Below, piece after piece: positions 26,921-35,294 of a stretch of 64,000 nucleotides of DNA. The stretch comes from an uncultured Pelagibacteraceae bacterium. GTDB lineage: Bacteria; Pseudomonadota; Alphaproteobacteria; Pelagibacterales; AG-422-B15. The notes under the pieces were generated by a model that did no database searches, was not told the origin of the DNA, and saw nothing but the letters and a program-made list of their open reading frames with translations. Where the stretch lies: NCBI GenBank assembly GCA_902613805.1, contig CACMIV010000003.1:62001-126000 (forward strand), in the 5' to 3' direction. Numbering within the stretch: position 1 is the stretch's first letter; each line of letters starts with the position of its first letter. Both the position numbers and the translations under genes were made by a program.

Positions 26921-27688
26921 TTAAAACTTAAATTGCTCGTTTAAAATTCTTTCATCGAATGAGTGATCCTCATCAAAAAGAAGTTCTACAACTTGATCTT
27001 TACTTTGATGTACTTCAACAGAACTGATATCTCTAAACTCTGTGCTATCAGCAACAACACTTACGGGTCTTTTCTTACTTTCAATTACTTCAAATTTCAC
27101 ATTTGATTCATTATTTAGTATTGCCCCTTTCCATCTTCTTGGTCTGAAAGCACTTATTGGAGTTAATGCAAGAACATCAGCATTAATTGGCAGTATTGGA
27201 CCATGAGCAGATAAATTGTAAGCTGTACTTCCAGATGGCGTTGAAATTAAAACACCATCACAGATAAGCTCATCCAACCTTACTTTGCCATCAACTGAAA
27301 TTTTTATTTTTGATGCTTGATGTGTTTCTCTAAGTAATGATACTTCGTTAATAGCAATCGCTTCATGAATAGAACCTTCGACACTCACTGCTTTCATTAT
27401 CAATGGAGATATTTTAATTGATTGAGATTGATTAACTCTATTTACCAAATCGTTTTCATTTGAAGAGTTCATCAAAAATCCAACACTACCATAATTTAAA
27501 CCAAATATTGGCAAGTGCTTATCCATGTGAGATTTTATAGCTTCAAGCATAAAACCATCGCCACCTAAGACCACTATTACATCAGCATTATCAAAGTCAT
27601 TCTTACCATACTTGTCTTCTAAGATCTTTTTTTGAGAACTTGCCTCATCACTGCTGGAAGCCAAAAAAACTGGTTTATTCAAATTCAT
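26921..27688 (-). CDS. nadK: NAD kinase
   Basis: Phosphorylates NAD to NADP. The GGDGFMLEAI motif carries the catalytic aspartate, NEVSLLRE binds the adenine end, and STPSGSTAYNLSAHGP is the conserved glycine-rich block. 255 residues is typical of alphaproteobacterial NadK. It is divergent from glpK (80 bases) and convergent with the secreted-protein gene. Confidence 0.95.
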   Translation of the reverse strand: MNLNKPVFLASSSDEASSQKKILEDKYGKNDFDNADVIVVLGGDGFMLEAIKSHMDKHLPIFGLNYGSVGFLMNSSNENDLVNRVNQSQSIKISPLIMKAVSVEGSIHEAIAINEVSLLRETHQASKIKISVDGKVRLDELICDGVLISTPSGSTAYNLSAHGPILPINADVLALTPISAFRPRRWKGAILNNESNVKFEVIESKKRPVSVVADSTEFRDISSVEVHQSKDQVVELLFDEDHSFDERILNEQFKF

Positions 27689-27768
27689 GGTTTTTTACCT
27701 ACAAAAAAGTATTCCTTTATCCTAAAATCCCCTCTAATTGAACATAATTAATTAATTATTCTTATCTT

Positions 27769-29262
27769 ATGTCTTTAGATGGGTATTTACTCTCAATAGA
27801 TCAAGGCACAACCAGCTCACGGGCCTTAATTTTAGATATTCAAGGAAATATTATTAGTCAAAAAAACTTCGAATTTAAACAGTATTTCCCGAATGATGGC
27901 TGGGTTGAGCATGATCCAATAGAAATTTTAAAGACAACACAAGATGCTATCAATTTTGTGATTAGAGAAACAAACATAAGCCCAAAAGATATTAATATTG
28001 CAGGTATAACAAATCAAAGAGAGACGGTCGTTGCATGGAACAAAATAACTGGAAAGCCAGTCTACAATGCTATTGTATGGCAGGACAGACGAACAGAAAA
28101 CTTTTGTGAAACATTAAGAGAAAAGAATTTAACAAAACTAATCCAATCAAAGACTGGTCTCATAATTGATCCTTACTTTTCAGCAACTAAAATTAAATGG
28201 ATCATTGAAAATATTGAAGAAGCAAAAAAAACAATTCATGAAAATAATTTATTAGTTGGAACTATTGATTCTTGGCTCGTTTGGAATTTTACAAAAGGTG
28301 AATGTCATTATACTGATGTTACAAATGCATCAAGAACAATGCTATATAACATAAATGAAGATTGTTGGGATGATGAACTATTAAATATTTTTAATATTAA
28401 CAAAAATATTTTGCCTGATGTAAAAAATTGCGTTGATGATTTTGGAACAATAGACTCTAGTTTCTTTGGAGAAAAAATTTCAATAGGCGGTGTCGCTGGT
28501 GATCAACAGGCAGCAACTATTGGACAGGCTTGTTTTAAGGAAGGAATGGTTAAATCAACTTATGGTACAGGTTGTTTTTTATTAATGAATACTGGAAATA
28601 AATTTATAGAGTCCGAATCCAAATTATTGTCCACAAAAGCTTACAATATATTTGATAAAAGAGATTTTGCCCTAGAAGGCAGTATCTTTAATGCGGGTAC
28701 TGTTGTTCAATGGATGCGTGATGAAATGAATTTTATTAACGATGCCAGCAAGGTTGAAGAGCTCGCAAATAACAGCACTAACGAAATACAATTCATTCCT
28801 GCTTTTACTGGTTTGGGTGCTCCTTATTGGAACTCTGATGTAAGGGGTCAAATTACAGGAATCACTCGGGATACTTCTAAGGCTGATATTGCTATGGCTG
28901 CGTTAAAATCAATATGTTATCAAACAAGAGATCTTATTGAGTGCCTGCTTAAAGATACAGAACTAAAGAGCAATGATTTTACTATTCGAGTTGATGGAGG
29001 CATGTCTAAAAATAATCTTATGATGCAATTATTATCGGATATCACTCAAATAAGAATTGAAAGGCCTTTGAATCAAGAGTCTACTGCTATGGGCGCAGCA
29101 TACTTAGCTGGAATGAAATCTGGCGTTTACAAAGATGTTGCAGAGGTCGAGAAATTGTGGAAGACTGATCGCAAATTTGAACCTACTATTTCGTTGGACG
29201 AGGCCGATCAACAATATAATAGATGGTTAAAAACTGTAAAAGGACTGATTAATAATGGTTGA
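27769..29262 (+). CDS. glpK: Glycerol kinase
   Basis: Phosphorylates glycerol to sn-glycerol-3-phosphate with ATP. A FGGY-family kinase: LSIDQGTTSSRALILD at the start is the phosphate-binding motif, with GGVAGDQQAATIGQ, STYGTGCFLLMNTG and DGGMSKNNLMMQ further on. 497 residues is standard. No glpF, glpD or glpR is in the window. The end overlaps the class II aldolase start by eight bases, so the two are co-translated. Confidence 0.96.
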   Translation: MSLDGYLLSIDQGTTSSRALILDIQGNIISQKNFEFKQYFPNDGWVEHDPIEILKTTQDAINFVIRETNISPKDINIAGITNQRETVVAWNKITGKPVYNAIVWQDRRTENFCETLREKNLTKLIQSKTGLIIDPYFSATKIKWIIENIEEAKKTIHENNLLVGTIDSWLVWNFTKGECHYTDVTNASRTMLYNINEDCWDDELLNIFNINKNILPDVKNCVDDFGTIDSSFFGEKISIGGVAGDQQAATIGQACFKEGMVKSTYGTGCFLLMNTGNKFIESESKLLSTKAYNIFDKRDFALEGSIFNAGTVVQWMRDEMNFINDASKVEELANNSTNEIQFIPAFTGLGAPYWNSDVRGQITGITRDTSKADIAMAALKSICYQTRDLIECLLKDTELKSNDFTIRVDGGMSKNNLMMQLLSDITQIRIERPLNQESTAMGAAYLAGMKSGVYKDVAEVEKLWKTDRKFEPTISLDEADQQYNRWLKTVKGLINNG

Positions 29263-30001
29263 TGTTAAAAATAATGTCTCAAAAGAGGAATGGGAAACAA
29301 GACAAGACTTAGCGGCTTTTTACAGAACAATTCCATATTTTGGTTGGGATGATTTAATTTTTACACACATCTCTGCAAAAGTTCCTGGTGCTGATGATGA
29401 GTTTCTAATTAATCCATACGGATTTTTATTTGATGAAATAACTGCCTCAAACTTAGTTAAAGTTAACTTAAAAGGGAAAATACTTAGTGATACAAATAAT
29501 TTTATAAATCCTGCAGGATTTACAATTCATAGTGCAATACATGAATCAAGAGAGGATGCACATTGTATTGTTCATCTTCACTCAAATGATGGCGTTGCAG
29601 TGGCATCTCTGAAAGATGGTTTGTTGCCTCTATCACAAACAGGTATGTTAGTTAGAAGTCAAATTGCGTATCACGATTATGAAGGAGTTGCACTTTTTGA
29701 AGAAGAAAAAGAAAGATTAGTAAAGGATCTTGGTGATGCGCGTTTAATGATACTCAGAAATCATGGAACATTAGCTTTAGGTAAAAATGTTGCAGAAGCA
29801 TTCACTAATATATATTTCTTAGAGAAAGCATGCTCTTATCAAGTAAGAGCTCTTTCTGGAAATCTTGAATTGAACTACCCCTCAGAGGTATCAATTGAGA
29901 CAACAAGACAACAAGGTGAGGGAAGAGAAATGGCTGCGGCTTTACTATGGCCCGCAGTAAAAAGAAAGATGGAACGATTAGACTCATCTTTTCTTAATTA
30001 A
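29255..30001 (+). CDS. Class II aldolase/adducin family protein
   Basis: A zinc-dependent sugar-phosphate aldolase fold of 248 residues. Likely metal ligands are His107 and His109 (IVHLHSND) and His170 (LRNHGTLALG). The family includes fuculose-phosphate aldolase, ribulose-phosphate epimerase and many proteins of unknown substrate; the sequence most resembles the adducin-like group without an assigned reaction. Between glpK and formate dehydrogenase it may act on a C3 or C1-linked substrate, but that is a guess from position. Confidence 0.85.
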   Translation: MVDVKNNVSKEEWETRQDLAAFYRTIPYFGWDDLIFTHISAKVPGADDEFLINPYGFLFDEITASNLVKVNLKGKILSDTNNFINPAGFTIHSAIHESREDAHCIVHLHSNDGVAVASLKDGLLPLSQTGMLVRSQIAYHDYEGVALFEEEKERLVKDLGDARLMILRNHGTLALGKNVAEAFTNIYFLEKACSYQVRALSGNLELNYPSEVSIETTRQQGEGREMAAALLWPAVKRKMERLDSSFLN

Positions 30002-30012
30002 TCAAAATAAAT

Positions 30013-30018
30013 AAGGAG
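30013..30018 (+). promoter_or_regulatory. Strong ribosome-binding site of the formate dehydrogenase gene
   Basis: AAGGAG lies six bases before the ATG at 30025, a near-ideal Shine-Dalgarno sequence in a window where most starts have none. Confidence 0.6.
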
Positions 30019-30024
30019 ATATAG

Positions 30025-31224
30025 ATGAAAGTATTGTGTATTTTATACGATGATCCAAAAGGGGGAATGCCGTCAAGTTATCCTGTTGGAACTTTGCCAA
30101 AAATTGAAAAGTATCCAGATGGACAGACATTACCAACGCCAAAAGGGATCGATTTTAATCCAGGAGAATTGCTTGGATGTGTTTCTGGTGAACTAGGCCT
30201 AAGAAAATTTCTTGAGGACGCTGGCCACACTTTGGTAGTAACAAATGATAAAGATGCGCCTGGATGTATAGCGGAAAAAGAACTCGTTGATGCTGATGTA
30301 GTAATTTCACAACCCTTCTTTCCATTCTATTTAACAAAAGAACGTATTGCTATGGCTAAAAATTTAAAAATGGCCATAACTGCTGGTATAGGTTCAGACC
30401 ATGTTGATTTGCAAGCTGCCATGGACAATAAAATTGATGTCATGGAAGTTACCTTCTGTAATTCAAGGTCTGTAGCTGAGCATATTGTAATGATGATTTT
30501 ATCTTTGGTAAGAGATTATCATAATCAATATCGAATTATTAATGAAGGTGGATGGAATATAGCAGATGCAGTACAAAGATCGTACGACCTTGAAGGGATG
30601 CATGTAGGTACTGTTGCAGCTGGAAGGATAGGTTTGGATGCATTAAGAAAACTTAAGCATTTTGATGTTCACATGCATTATTTTGACAGGCATAGATTAC
30701 CGGAGTCAGTAGAAAAAGAATTGAATTTGACTTTTCATGATTCAGTTGAATCAATGGTTGCAGTGTGTGACGTTGTAACGATCAATTGTCCACTTCACCC
30801 TGAAACTGAAAATCTCTTTGACGATGAGATGATAGGAAAAATGAAAAAAGGAGCATATATTGTAAATACTGCTCGTGGTAAAATTTGTAATCGTGATGCA
30901 ATTGCTCGTGCTTTAGAGTCAGGTCAATTAAGTGGGTATGCTGGTGATGTATGGTTCCCACAACCTGCTCCAAATGACCACGTATGGAGAACGATGCCAA
31001 ACCACGGAATGACACCACATACATCAGGAACTTCACTATCAGCACAAGCAAGATACGCAGCTGGTGTTAGGGAAATTCTTGAATGTTTCTTTGCTGGAGA
31101 AGTACAAAGAACGGAGTATACAATTGTTAAAGATGGCGCACTTGCTGGAACAGGTGCTCACTCTTATAGTGAAGGTTCTGCTACAAGTGGTTCCGAAGAA
31201 GCGGCAAAATATCAGAGAAAATAG
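30025..31224 (+). CDS. fdh: NAD-dependent formate dehydrogenase
   Basis: Oxidises formate to CO2 with reduction of NAD. It is a cofactor-free D-2-hydroxyacid-dehydrogenase-fold enzyme, closely like the Pseudomonas sp. 101 enzyme. The residue numbering even coincides: Asn146 in FCNSRSVAEH, dinucleotide loop GTVAAGRIG (195-203), NAD-selecting Asp221, Arg284 in NTARG, Gln313 and His332 in MTPHTSGTSLSAQ. The C-terminal LAGTGAHSYSEG and SEEAAKYQRK also match the family. 399 residues. This points to use of formate (from C1 compounds) for energy. A hairpin follows the stop. Confidence 0.97.
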   Translation: MKVLCILYDDPKGGMPSSYPVGTLPKIEKYPDGQTLPTPKGIDFNPGELLGCVSGELGLRKFLEDAGHTLVVTNDKDAPGCIAEKELVDADVVISQPFFPFYLTKERIAMAKNLKMAITAGIGSDHVDLQAAMDNKIDVMEVTFCNSRSVAEHIVMMILSLVRDYHNQYRIINEGGWNIADAVQRSYDLEGMHVGTVAAGRIGLDALRKLKHFDVHMHYFDRHRLPESVEKELNLTFHDSVESMVAVCDVVTINCPLHPETENLFDDEMIGKMKKGAYIVNTARGKICNRDAIARALESGQLSGYAGDVWFPQPAPNDHVWRTMPNHGMTPHTSGTSLSAQARYAAGVREILECFFAGEVQRTEYTIVKDGALAGTGAHSYSEGSATSGSEEAAKYQRK

Positions 31225-31240
31225 TCTAAATTTTATATTG

Positions 31241-31260
31241 GGACGGAGTAAAATCCGTCC
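31241..31260 (+). terminator. GC-rich hairpin after formate dehydrogenase
   Basis: GGACGGA (31241-31247), loop GTAAAA and TCCGTCC (31254-31260) form a perfect 7-base stem. No T run follows (TATATAATG), so it may slow or protect RNA instead of ending transcription alone. Confidence 0.5.
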
Positions 31261-31274
31261 TATATAATGTCTAT

Positions 31275-31895
31275 ATGTTAAATGTATTTAAAAACTATTT
31301 TTCACACTCAACCATCTATGGCTTCTTAATAATGGCAGTTTTTGGAATTTTCTATATTGTTTCAAATGGACTTTTATCTGAATATTTATTTTGGTTTTTT
31401 ATTCCAATTATTCTTGCTCCTTTTTATGAGTGGTATGTTCACAAGTATCAACTACATAGAGAGCTTACAAAAAAAGAGGGTTGGTACAGAAGATATCAAA
31501 TTATATTACATCACGGACACCATAGAGACCCTGATAATATTAAACTTCAATTTGCGCCTTGGAGATACCTAATCTATACGTATGGTCAAGTCTATTTGCT
31601 TTATTCACTTATACTTTGGAGCTTTCCTGCAGCAATGGTACCTTTTACAGGCCATTTAGTTTATCACTTGTGGTATGAATGGATTCATTTGGCTCATCAT
31701 TCCAAGGAGTATAAACCTGTTTCAGTAATTGGAAAAAAATTAAGAGATGCCCATATGAGTCATCACTTTCATAATGAGAATTATAACTGGGGTATCACAA
31801 ATATGATCGGTGATTATTTCTTTGGGACTTTAAAAGATAACAAATCTATAAAAAAAAGTAGTACTGCAAAGTCTATTGCGGGTTATACAGATTAA
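31275..31895 (+). CDS. Fatty acid hydroxylase/sterol desaturase superfamily membrane protein
   Basis: A 206-residue integral membrane di-iron enzyme. Three to four histidine clusters supply the metal ligands: HKYQLH, HHGHHRD, IHLAHHS and HMSHHFHNENYNWG. Two to three pairs of hydrophobic helices separate them. The superfamily covers sterol C5-desaturases, fatty acid and carotenoid hydroxylases; the short length and NWGITNMIGDYFFGT end are typical of bacterial lipid or carotenoid hydroxylases. Substrate cannot be read from sequence. It starts 14 bases after the hairpin behind fdh. Confidence 0.82.
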   Translation: MLNVFKNYFSHSTIYGFLIMAVFGIFYIVSNGLLSEYLFWFFIPIILAPFYEWYVHKYQLHRELTKKEGWYRRYQIILHHGHHRDPDNIKLQFAPWRYLIYTYGQVYLLYSLILWSFPAAMVPFTGHLVYHLWYEWIHLAHHSKEYKPVSVIGKKLRDAHMSHHFHNENYNWGITNMIGDYFFGTLKDNKSIKKSSTAKSIAGYTD

Positions 31896-31902
31896 ATTAT
31901 AG

Positions 31903-31978
31903 TGGTGCCCCCACACGGACTTGAACCGCGAACCTATTGATTACAAATCAATTGCTCTACCAATTGAGCTATAGGGGC
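31903..31978 (-). tRNA. tRNA-Thr (anticodon UGU)
   Basis: Read on the minus strand the acceptor GCCCCTA pairs with TGGGGGC (one G-U), discriminator A and an encoded CCA (31905-31903). The anticodon loop TTTGTAA gives UGU, reading ACA. It points towards the hydroxylase gene and away from the tuf cluster, unlike the E. coli thrU-tyrU-glyT-thrT-tufB order. Confidence 0.96.
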
Positions 31979-31991
31979 GAAACCAATAAAA

Positions 31992-32020
31992 CTTTTAAAT
32001 TTTTAAGTTTTAATTGTCCA
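31992..32020 (-). promoter_or_regulatory. Candidate promoter for tRNA-Thr
   Basis: On the minus strand TGGACA (32020-32015) and TAAAAG (31997-31992) are 17 bases apart, putting the start near 31985, seven bases before the tRNA. Confidence 0.4.
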
Positions 32021-32042
32021 TAATTATTTGTAATATACGAGT

Positions 32043-32141
32043 ATGAAAAAATTCTTAGATTTTATTGGTGGTCAAATTGCTTTGGCTTATTTAGTAGTAT
32101 TCTTTATTTTAGTTATATCAATGATCGCTCTAGCTTTTTAA
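32043..32141 (+). CDS. Possible 32-residue membrane miniprotein
   Basis: A short frame, ATG to TAA, encodes a lysine-bearing start (MKKFLDFIGG) and one continuous hydrophobic helix (QIALAYLVVFFILVISMIALAF). The shape is that of known single-helix small proteins, but no ribosome-binding site is evident and the AT-rich context makes hydrophobic frames likely by chance. Its last 12 bases overlap the end of rlmB on the other strand. Confidence 0.35.
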   Translation: MKKFLDFIGGQIALAYLVVFFILVISMIALAF

Positions 32142-32903
32142 GTTTATATTTGAAACATAAAACATCATTATAGCTGCTGTATTTGATACATTTAAACTTT
32201 CAAGGTTATCACTCATTGTAATCTTAAGACTTTGATCGCATAGAGAGTCAGTTATTTTTCTCATACCCTTGCTCTCTGATCCTAAAACAAAAACAATTTT
32301 TTTTGGAAATTTTATTTCGGTTATTGAGCTTTTAGCTTTCATATCTAAACCATAAATCCAATAACCATTATTTTTTAAAATTTTGATACAAGAGCTTATA
32401 TTTTGGATTTTGGTAAATGACACTTTATCTATAGCACTGGATGCAGTTTTCGCTAGAAACGCATTCTCGGTTACTGAATTATTATTTGTTAATATTATCC
32501 CATCAATGTTAAATGCAAGGGCAGATCTAAAAATTGCACCAACATTTTGTGGATCATCTAGTTGATCTAATAAAAAGATAATAGAACTCTCCTTATTTAA
32601 ATTTTTAATAAAATCTGAAAGTTGGGGAGTTTGTATTTTTTCAACTCTTAAACAAATGCCTTGATGATTTGAGATACCCTTTAATAGTAAGTCAATTTCA
32701 TCTCTAGTTTTTTTAATGGATGTGACATTTATATTTTCTAATTTTATTTCATTTTTGAGTTTTTTTTCAGCTTCAGAAGTGAAATAAACTTCGTGCTTAA
32801 TTCTATTATCATTCATTAGAGCCCCAACCACAGCATGATGTCCATATATCCAGTAATCAGAATTTTGCCTTTTTTTTGGGAGTTTTTTTGACCTCTTGCT
32901 CAT
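32130..32903 (-). CDS. rlmB: RlmB-type 23S rRNA (Gm2251) 2'-O-methyltransferase
   Basis: A TrmH/SpoU-family methyltransferase predicted to modify G2251 in the peptidyl-transferase P loop. The N-terminal substrate-binding domain begins YWIYGHHAVVGAL; the knot domain has LLDQLDDPQNVGAIFRSA, FVLGSESKGMRK and LNVSNTAAIMMF, the three SpoU motifs. 257 residues. It is encoded next to, and divergent from, the tRNA-Tyr/tRNA-Gly/tuf cluster, a common alphaproteobacterial arrangement. Confidence 0.9.
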   Translation of the reverse strand: MSKRSKKLPKKRQNSDYWIYGHHAVVGALMNDNRIKHEVYFTSEAEKKLKNEIKLENINVTSIKKTRDEIDLLLKGISNHQGICLRVEKIQTPQLSDFIKNLNKESSIIFLLDQLDDPQNVGAIFRSALAFNIDGIILTNNNSVTENAFLAKTASSAIDKVSFTKIQNISSCIKILKNNGYWIYGLDMKAKSSITEIKFPKKIVFVLGSESKGMRKITDSLCDQSLKITMSDNLESLNVSNTAAIMMFYVSNINLKS

Positions 32904-32958
32904 TACTTCAATAATTTATCATTTATAATTAAATTAGGTTTAAAAATATTAATATTTA

Positions 32959-32987
32959 TTGATTTAGGGTCTTTTTTTACATATAAG
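32959..32987 (+). promoter_or_regulatory. Candidate promoter for the tRNA-Tyr/tRNA-Gly/tuf unit
   Basis: TTGATT (32959-32964) and TATAAG (32982-32987) are 17 bases apart. Downstream, the leader contains the dyad TAGACT-A-AGTCTA (33006-33018) before the first tRNA at 33055. The rest of the 151-base gap after rlmB shows nothing else I can name. Confidence 0.45.
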
Positions 32988-33054
32988 TCACCCCTTAAGG
33001 TTCTATAGACTAAGTCTAGGGAAACTTATCTTGAGATGTTAAAAAACTATCTCG

Positions 33055-33139
33055 GGAGGGGTGCCCGAGTGGTTAAAGGGGACGGGCTGTAAACCCGTTA
33101 GCTATGCTTACGTTGGTTCGAATCCAACCCCCTCCACCA
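33055..33139 (+). tRNA. tRNA-Tyr (anticodon GUA)
   Basis: Acceptor GGAGGGG pairs with CCCCTCC, discriminator A, encoded CCA (33137-33139). Anticodon loop CTGTAAA gives GUA. The extended variable region agrees with a class II tRNA-Tyr. First element of the tuf unit. Confidence 0.97.
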
Positions 33140-33173
33140 CGTTAAGGTACCTTAGGGTAGCTTGAAGGAATAA

Positions 33174-33247
33174 GCGGGTGTAGCTTAGTGGTAAAGCTCC
33201 AGCCTTCCAAGCTGATTACGAGGGTTCGATTCCCTTCACCCGCTCCA
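33174..33247 (+). tRNA. tRNA-Gly (anticodon UCC)
   Basis: Acceptor GCGGGTG pairs with CACCCGC, discriminator T, encoded CCA (33245-33247). Anticodon loop CTTCCAA gives UCC. The first pair of the anticodon stem is C-A instead of a Watson-Crick pair. It lies 34 bases after tRNA-Tyr and 36 before tuf; a 12-base palindrome, TAAGGTACCTTA (33143-33154), sits between the two tRNAs. Confidence 0.96.
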
Positions 33248-33283
33248 AAACAACGAAGACTAAAAACTGAGAGGAACAAAAAA

Positions 33284-34474
33284 ATGGCTAAAGAAAAATT
33301 CGATCGAAGTAAACCACACTGTAACGTAGGAACTATCGGTCACGTGGATCATGGTAAAACAACTTTGACCGCGGCAATAACAAAAGTATTATCAGAATCG
33401 GGTGGAGCAGAGTTTACTGCATATGATGCAATCGATAAGGCTCCTGAAGAAAAAGAACGTGGAATTACAATTTCAACAGCTCACGTTGAATACACAACAG
33501 ACGCAAGACACTATGCGCACGTTGATTGTCCAGGACACGCTGACTATGTAAAAAACATGATTACAGGTGCTGCGCAAATGGATGGAGCAATATTAGTTGT
33601 TAACGCTGCAGATGGACCAATGCCACAAACTAGAGAGCATATACTTCTTGCACGTCAGGTTGGTGTACCAGCAATAGTTGTTTATTTGAATAAAGTAGAT
33701 CAAGTTGATGATGCAGAATTATTAGAGCTTGTTGAAGTTGAGATCAGAGATATTCTTAATGAATATGAGTTTCCAGGTGACACTACTCCAATAGTTAAAG
33801 GTTCAGCTTTGGCAGCAGTAGAGAGTAGAGATGATGAAATTGGAAAAAATTCAATTGTGGAACTTATGAAAGCTGTAGACGATCATATACCTCAACCTGA
33901 GCGTGATAAGGATAAGCCATTCCTTATGCCGATTGAGGATGTATTTTCAATATCTGGACGTGGTACTGTTTGTACAGGAAGAGTTGAAAGTGGTATCGTT
34001 AAAGTAGGTGAAGAGCTTGAAATAGTTGGTATTAAAGAAACTCAAAAAACAACCTGTACTGGAGTTGAGATGTTCCGAAAACTTCTAGATACTGGTGAAG
34101 CAGGTGATAATATCGGTGCACTTTTAAGAGGTATTGAGCGAGATCAAGTAGAAAGAGGTCAAGTTCTTGCACATGTTGGCTCAATCACGCCACATACTAA
34201 ATTTAAATGTGAAGCTTATGTATTAAAAAAAGAAGAGGGTGGTAGACATACTCCTTTCTTTACAAATTATCGTCCGCAGTTTTATTTTAGAACTACTGAC
34301 GTTACTGGAGTCTGTAAGCTTCCTGATGGAACTGAGATGGTTATGCCTGGTGACAATATCGCAATGGAAATTGAGCTAATTGCACCAATCGCTATGGATA
34401 AAGGTGTGCGTTTTGCAATTCGTGAAGGTGGACGTACAGTTGGATCAGGCGTTGTAACAGAAATTATCTCATAA
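33284..34474 (+). CDS. tuf: Elongation factor Tu
   Basis: EF-Tu brings aminoacyl-tRNA to the ribosome. [20 protein letters not shown] with GHVDHGKT (G1) defines the start; DCPGHADY (G3) and NKVD (G4) follow, then two beta-barrel domains. I use the ATG at 33284 (396 residues) with GAGG 11 bases upstream; an earlier in-frame start would run through tRNA-Gly. It lies between tRNA genes instead of after fusA, and no second copy is in the window. Confidence 0.98.
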   Translation: MAKEKFDRSKPHCNVGTIGHVDHGKTTLTAAITKVLSESGGAEFTAYDAIDKAPEEKERGITISTAHVEYTTDARHYAHVDCPGHADYVKNMITGAAQMDGAILVVNAADGPMPQTREHILLARQVGVPAIVVYLNKVDQVDDAELLELVEVEIRDILNEYEFPGDTTPIVKGSALAAVESRDDEIGKNSIVELMKAVDDHIPQPERDKDKPFLMPIEDVFSISGRGTVCTGRVESGIVKVGEELEIVGIKETQKTTCTGVEMFRKLLDTGEAGDNIGALLRGIERDQVERGQVLAHVGSITPHTKFKCEAYVLKKEEGGRHTPFFTNYRPQFYFRTTDVTGVCKLPDGTEMVMPGDNIAMEIELIAPIAMDKGVRFAIREGGRTVGSGVVTEIIS

Positions 34475-34478
34475 CTGG

Positions 34479-34554
34479 AGGAGTGTAGCTCAACTGGTAG
34501 AGCACCGGTCTCCAAAACCGGGGGTTGGGGGTTCGAGTCCCTTCGCTCCTGCCA
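34479..34554 (+). tRNA. tRNA-Trp (anticodon CCA)
   Basis: Acceptor AGGAGTG pairs with CGCTCCT (one G-U type pair), discriminator G, encoded CCA (34552-34554). Anticodon loop CTCCAAA gives CCA. It sits four bases after the tuf stop and 15 before secE, the conserved tuf-trpT-secE order, so it is probably cut from a long mRNA precursor. Confidence 0.97.
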
Positions 34555-34569
34555 CTAAAGGTAAATTTT

Positions 34570-34758
34570 ATGAAACCATTTAAATTTATTCAAGAGGTTA
34601 GAAGAGAAGGAAGTAAAGTCACATGGCCTACTTCTAGGGAAACATTAACTGGCTCCGTAATGGTAGTGGTTATAACTGCCTTTGCAGCAGTATTTTTTTT
34701 AATAATCGACCAAATATTCAGTTTTGGCTTAGATAGACTTATAGGAATTGCAGTATAA
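34570..34758 (+). CDS. secE: Preprotein translocase subunit SecE
   Basis: The small clamp subunit of SecYEG. 62 residues: a cytoplasmic amphipathic part FIQEVRREGSKVTWPTSRET, whose KVTWPxxxE is the SecE signature, then one membrane helix (about 30-52). This is the minimal one-helix form. The ATG at 34570 is chosen because earlier starts overlap tRNA-Trp. nusG follows after two bases. Confidence 0.95.
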   Translation: MKPFKFIQEVRREGSKVTWPTSRETLTGSVMVVVITAFAAVFFLIIDQIFSFGLDRLIGIAV

Positions 34759-34760
34759 AT

Positions 34761-35294
34761 ATGTCGCATAAATGGTACATAGTACATGCATATTCTGGAT
34801 TTGAAAAAAAAGTCGCTTCAGCAATTATAGAAAAAGCAAAAACAAAAAACATTGAGACCGCATTTAGTGAAATCATTGTTCCAACAGAGGAGGTTGTTGA
34901 AGTAAAAAAGGGTAAAAAAAGAAATGCAGAGCGAAAATTTTTCCCTGGTTATGTTCTTACTAAAATGGAGATGACTGACGAAACTTATCATATGGTAAAG
35001 GCTCTTCCAAAAGTAAGCGGCTTTCTAGGCCATACACAAGGAAAACCATCGGCAGTTCCTGAGAGTGAGATAAATAAGATTTTACAAGATATTGAAGAAG
35101 GTGTAACAAGTCCTAAACCATCTATAACCTTTGAAGTTGGAGAGCAAGTAAGGGTAAGCGACGGACCTTTCGCCTCTTTCAATGGTTTAATTGAAGAAAT
35201 AGATGAAGAAAGGGCAAGAGTAAAAGTATCTGTATCTATATTTGGTAGATCAACGCCTGTAGAATTGGAGTATACACAAGTAGAGAAAGCATAA
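34761..35294 (+). CDS. nusG: Transcription termination/antitermination factor NusG
   Basis: NusG binds RNA polymerase, reducing pausing, and links it to Rho or ribosomal S10. NGN domain: [28 protein letters not shown]-terminal KOW domain: [19 protein letters not shown]. 177 residues. The stop overlaps the rplK start by one base. Confidence 0.97.
   Translation: MSHKWYIVHAYSGFEKKVASAIIEKAKTKNIETAFSEIIVPTEEVVEVKKGKKRNAERKFFPGYVLTKMEMTDETYHMVKALPKVSGFLGHTQGKPSAVPESEINKILQDIEEGVTSPKPSITFEVGEQVRVSDGPFASFNGLIEEIDEERARVKVSVSIFGRSTPVELEYTQVEKA

Noticed and set aside
27738-27767. TTGAAC with a downstream TATC-type -10 as glpK promoter
   Set aside because: The spacing is poor (13 or 18 bases), and the 18-base version would start transcription inside the glpK coding region.
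33188-33283. In-frame upstream start for tuf
   Set aside because: It would place coding sequence inside tRNA-Gly and add 32 residues unlike any EF-Tu; the ATG at 33284 matches the family start.
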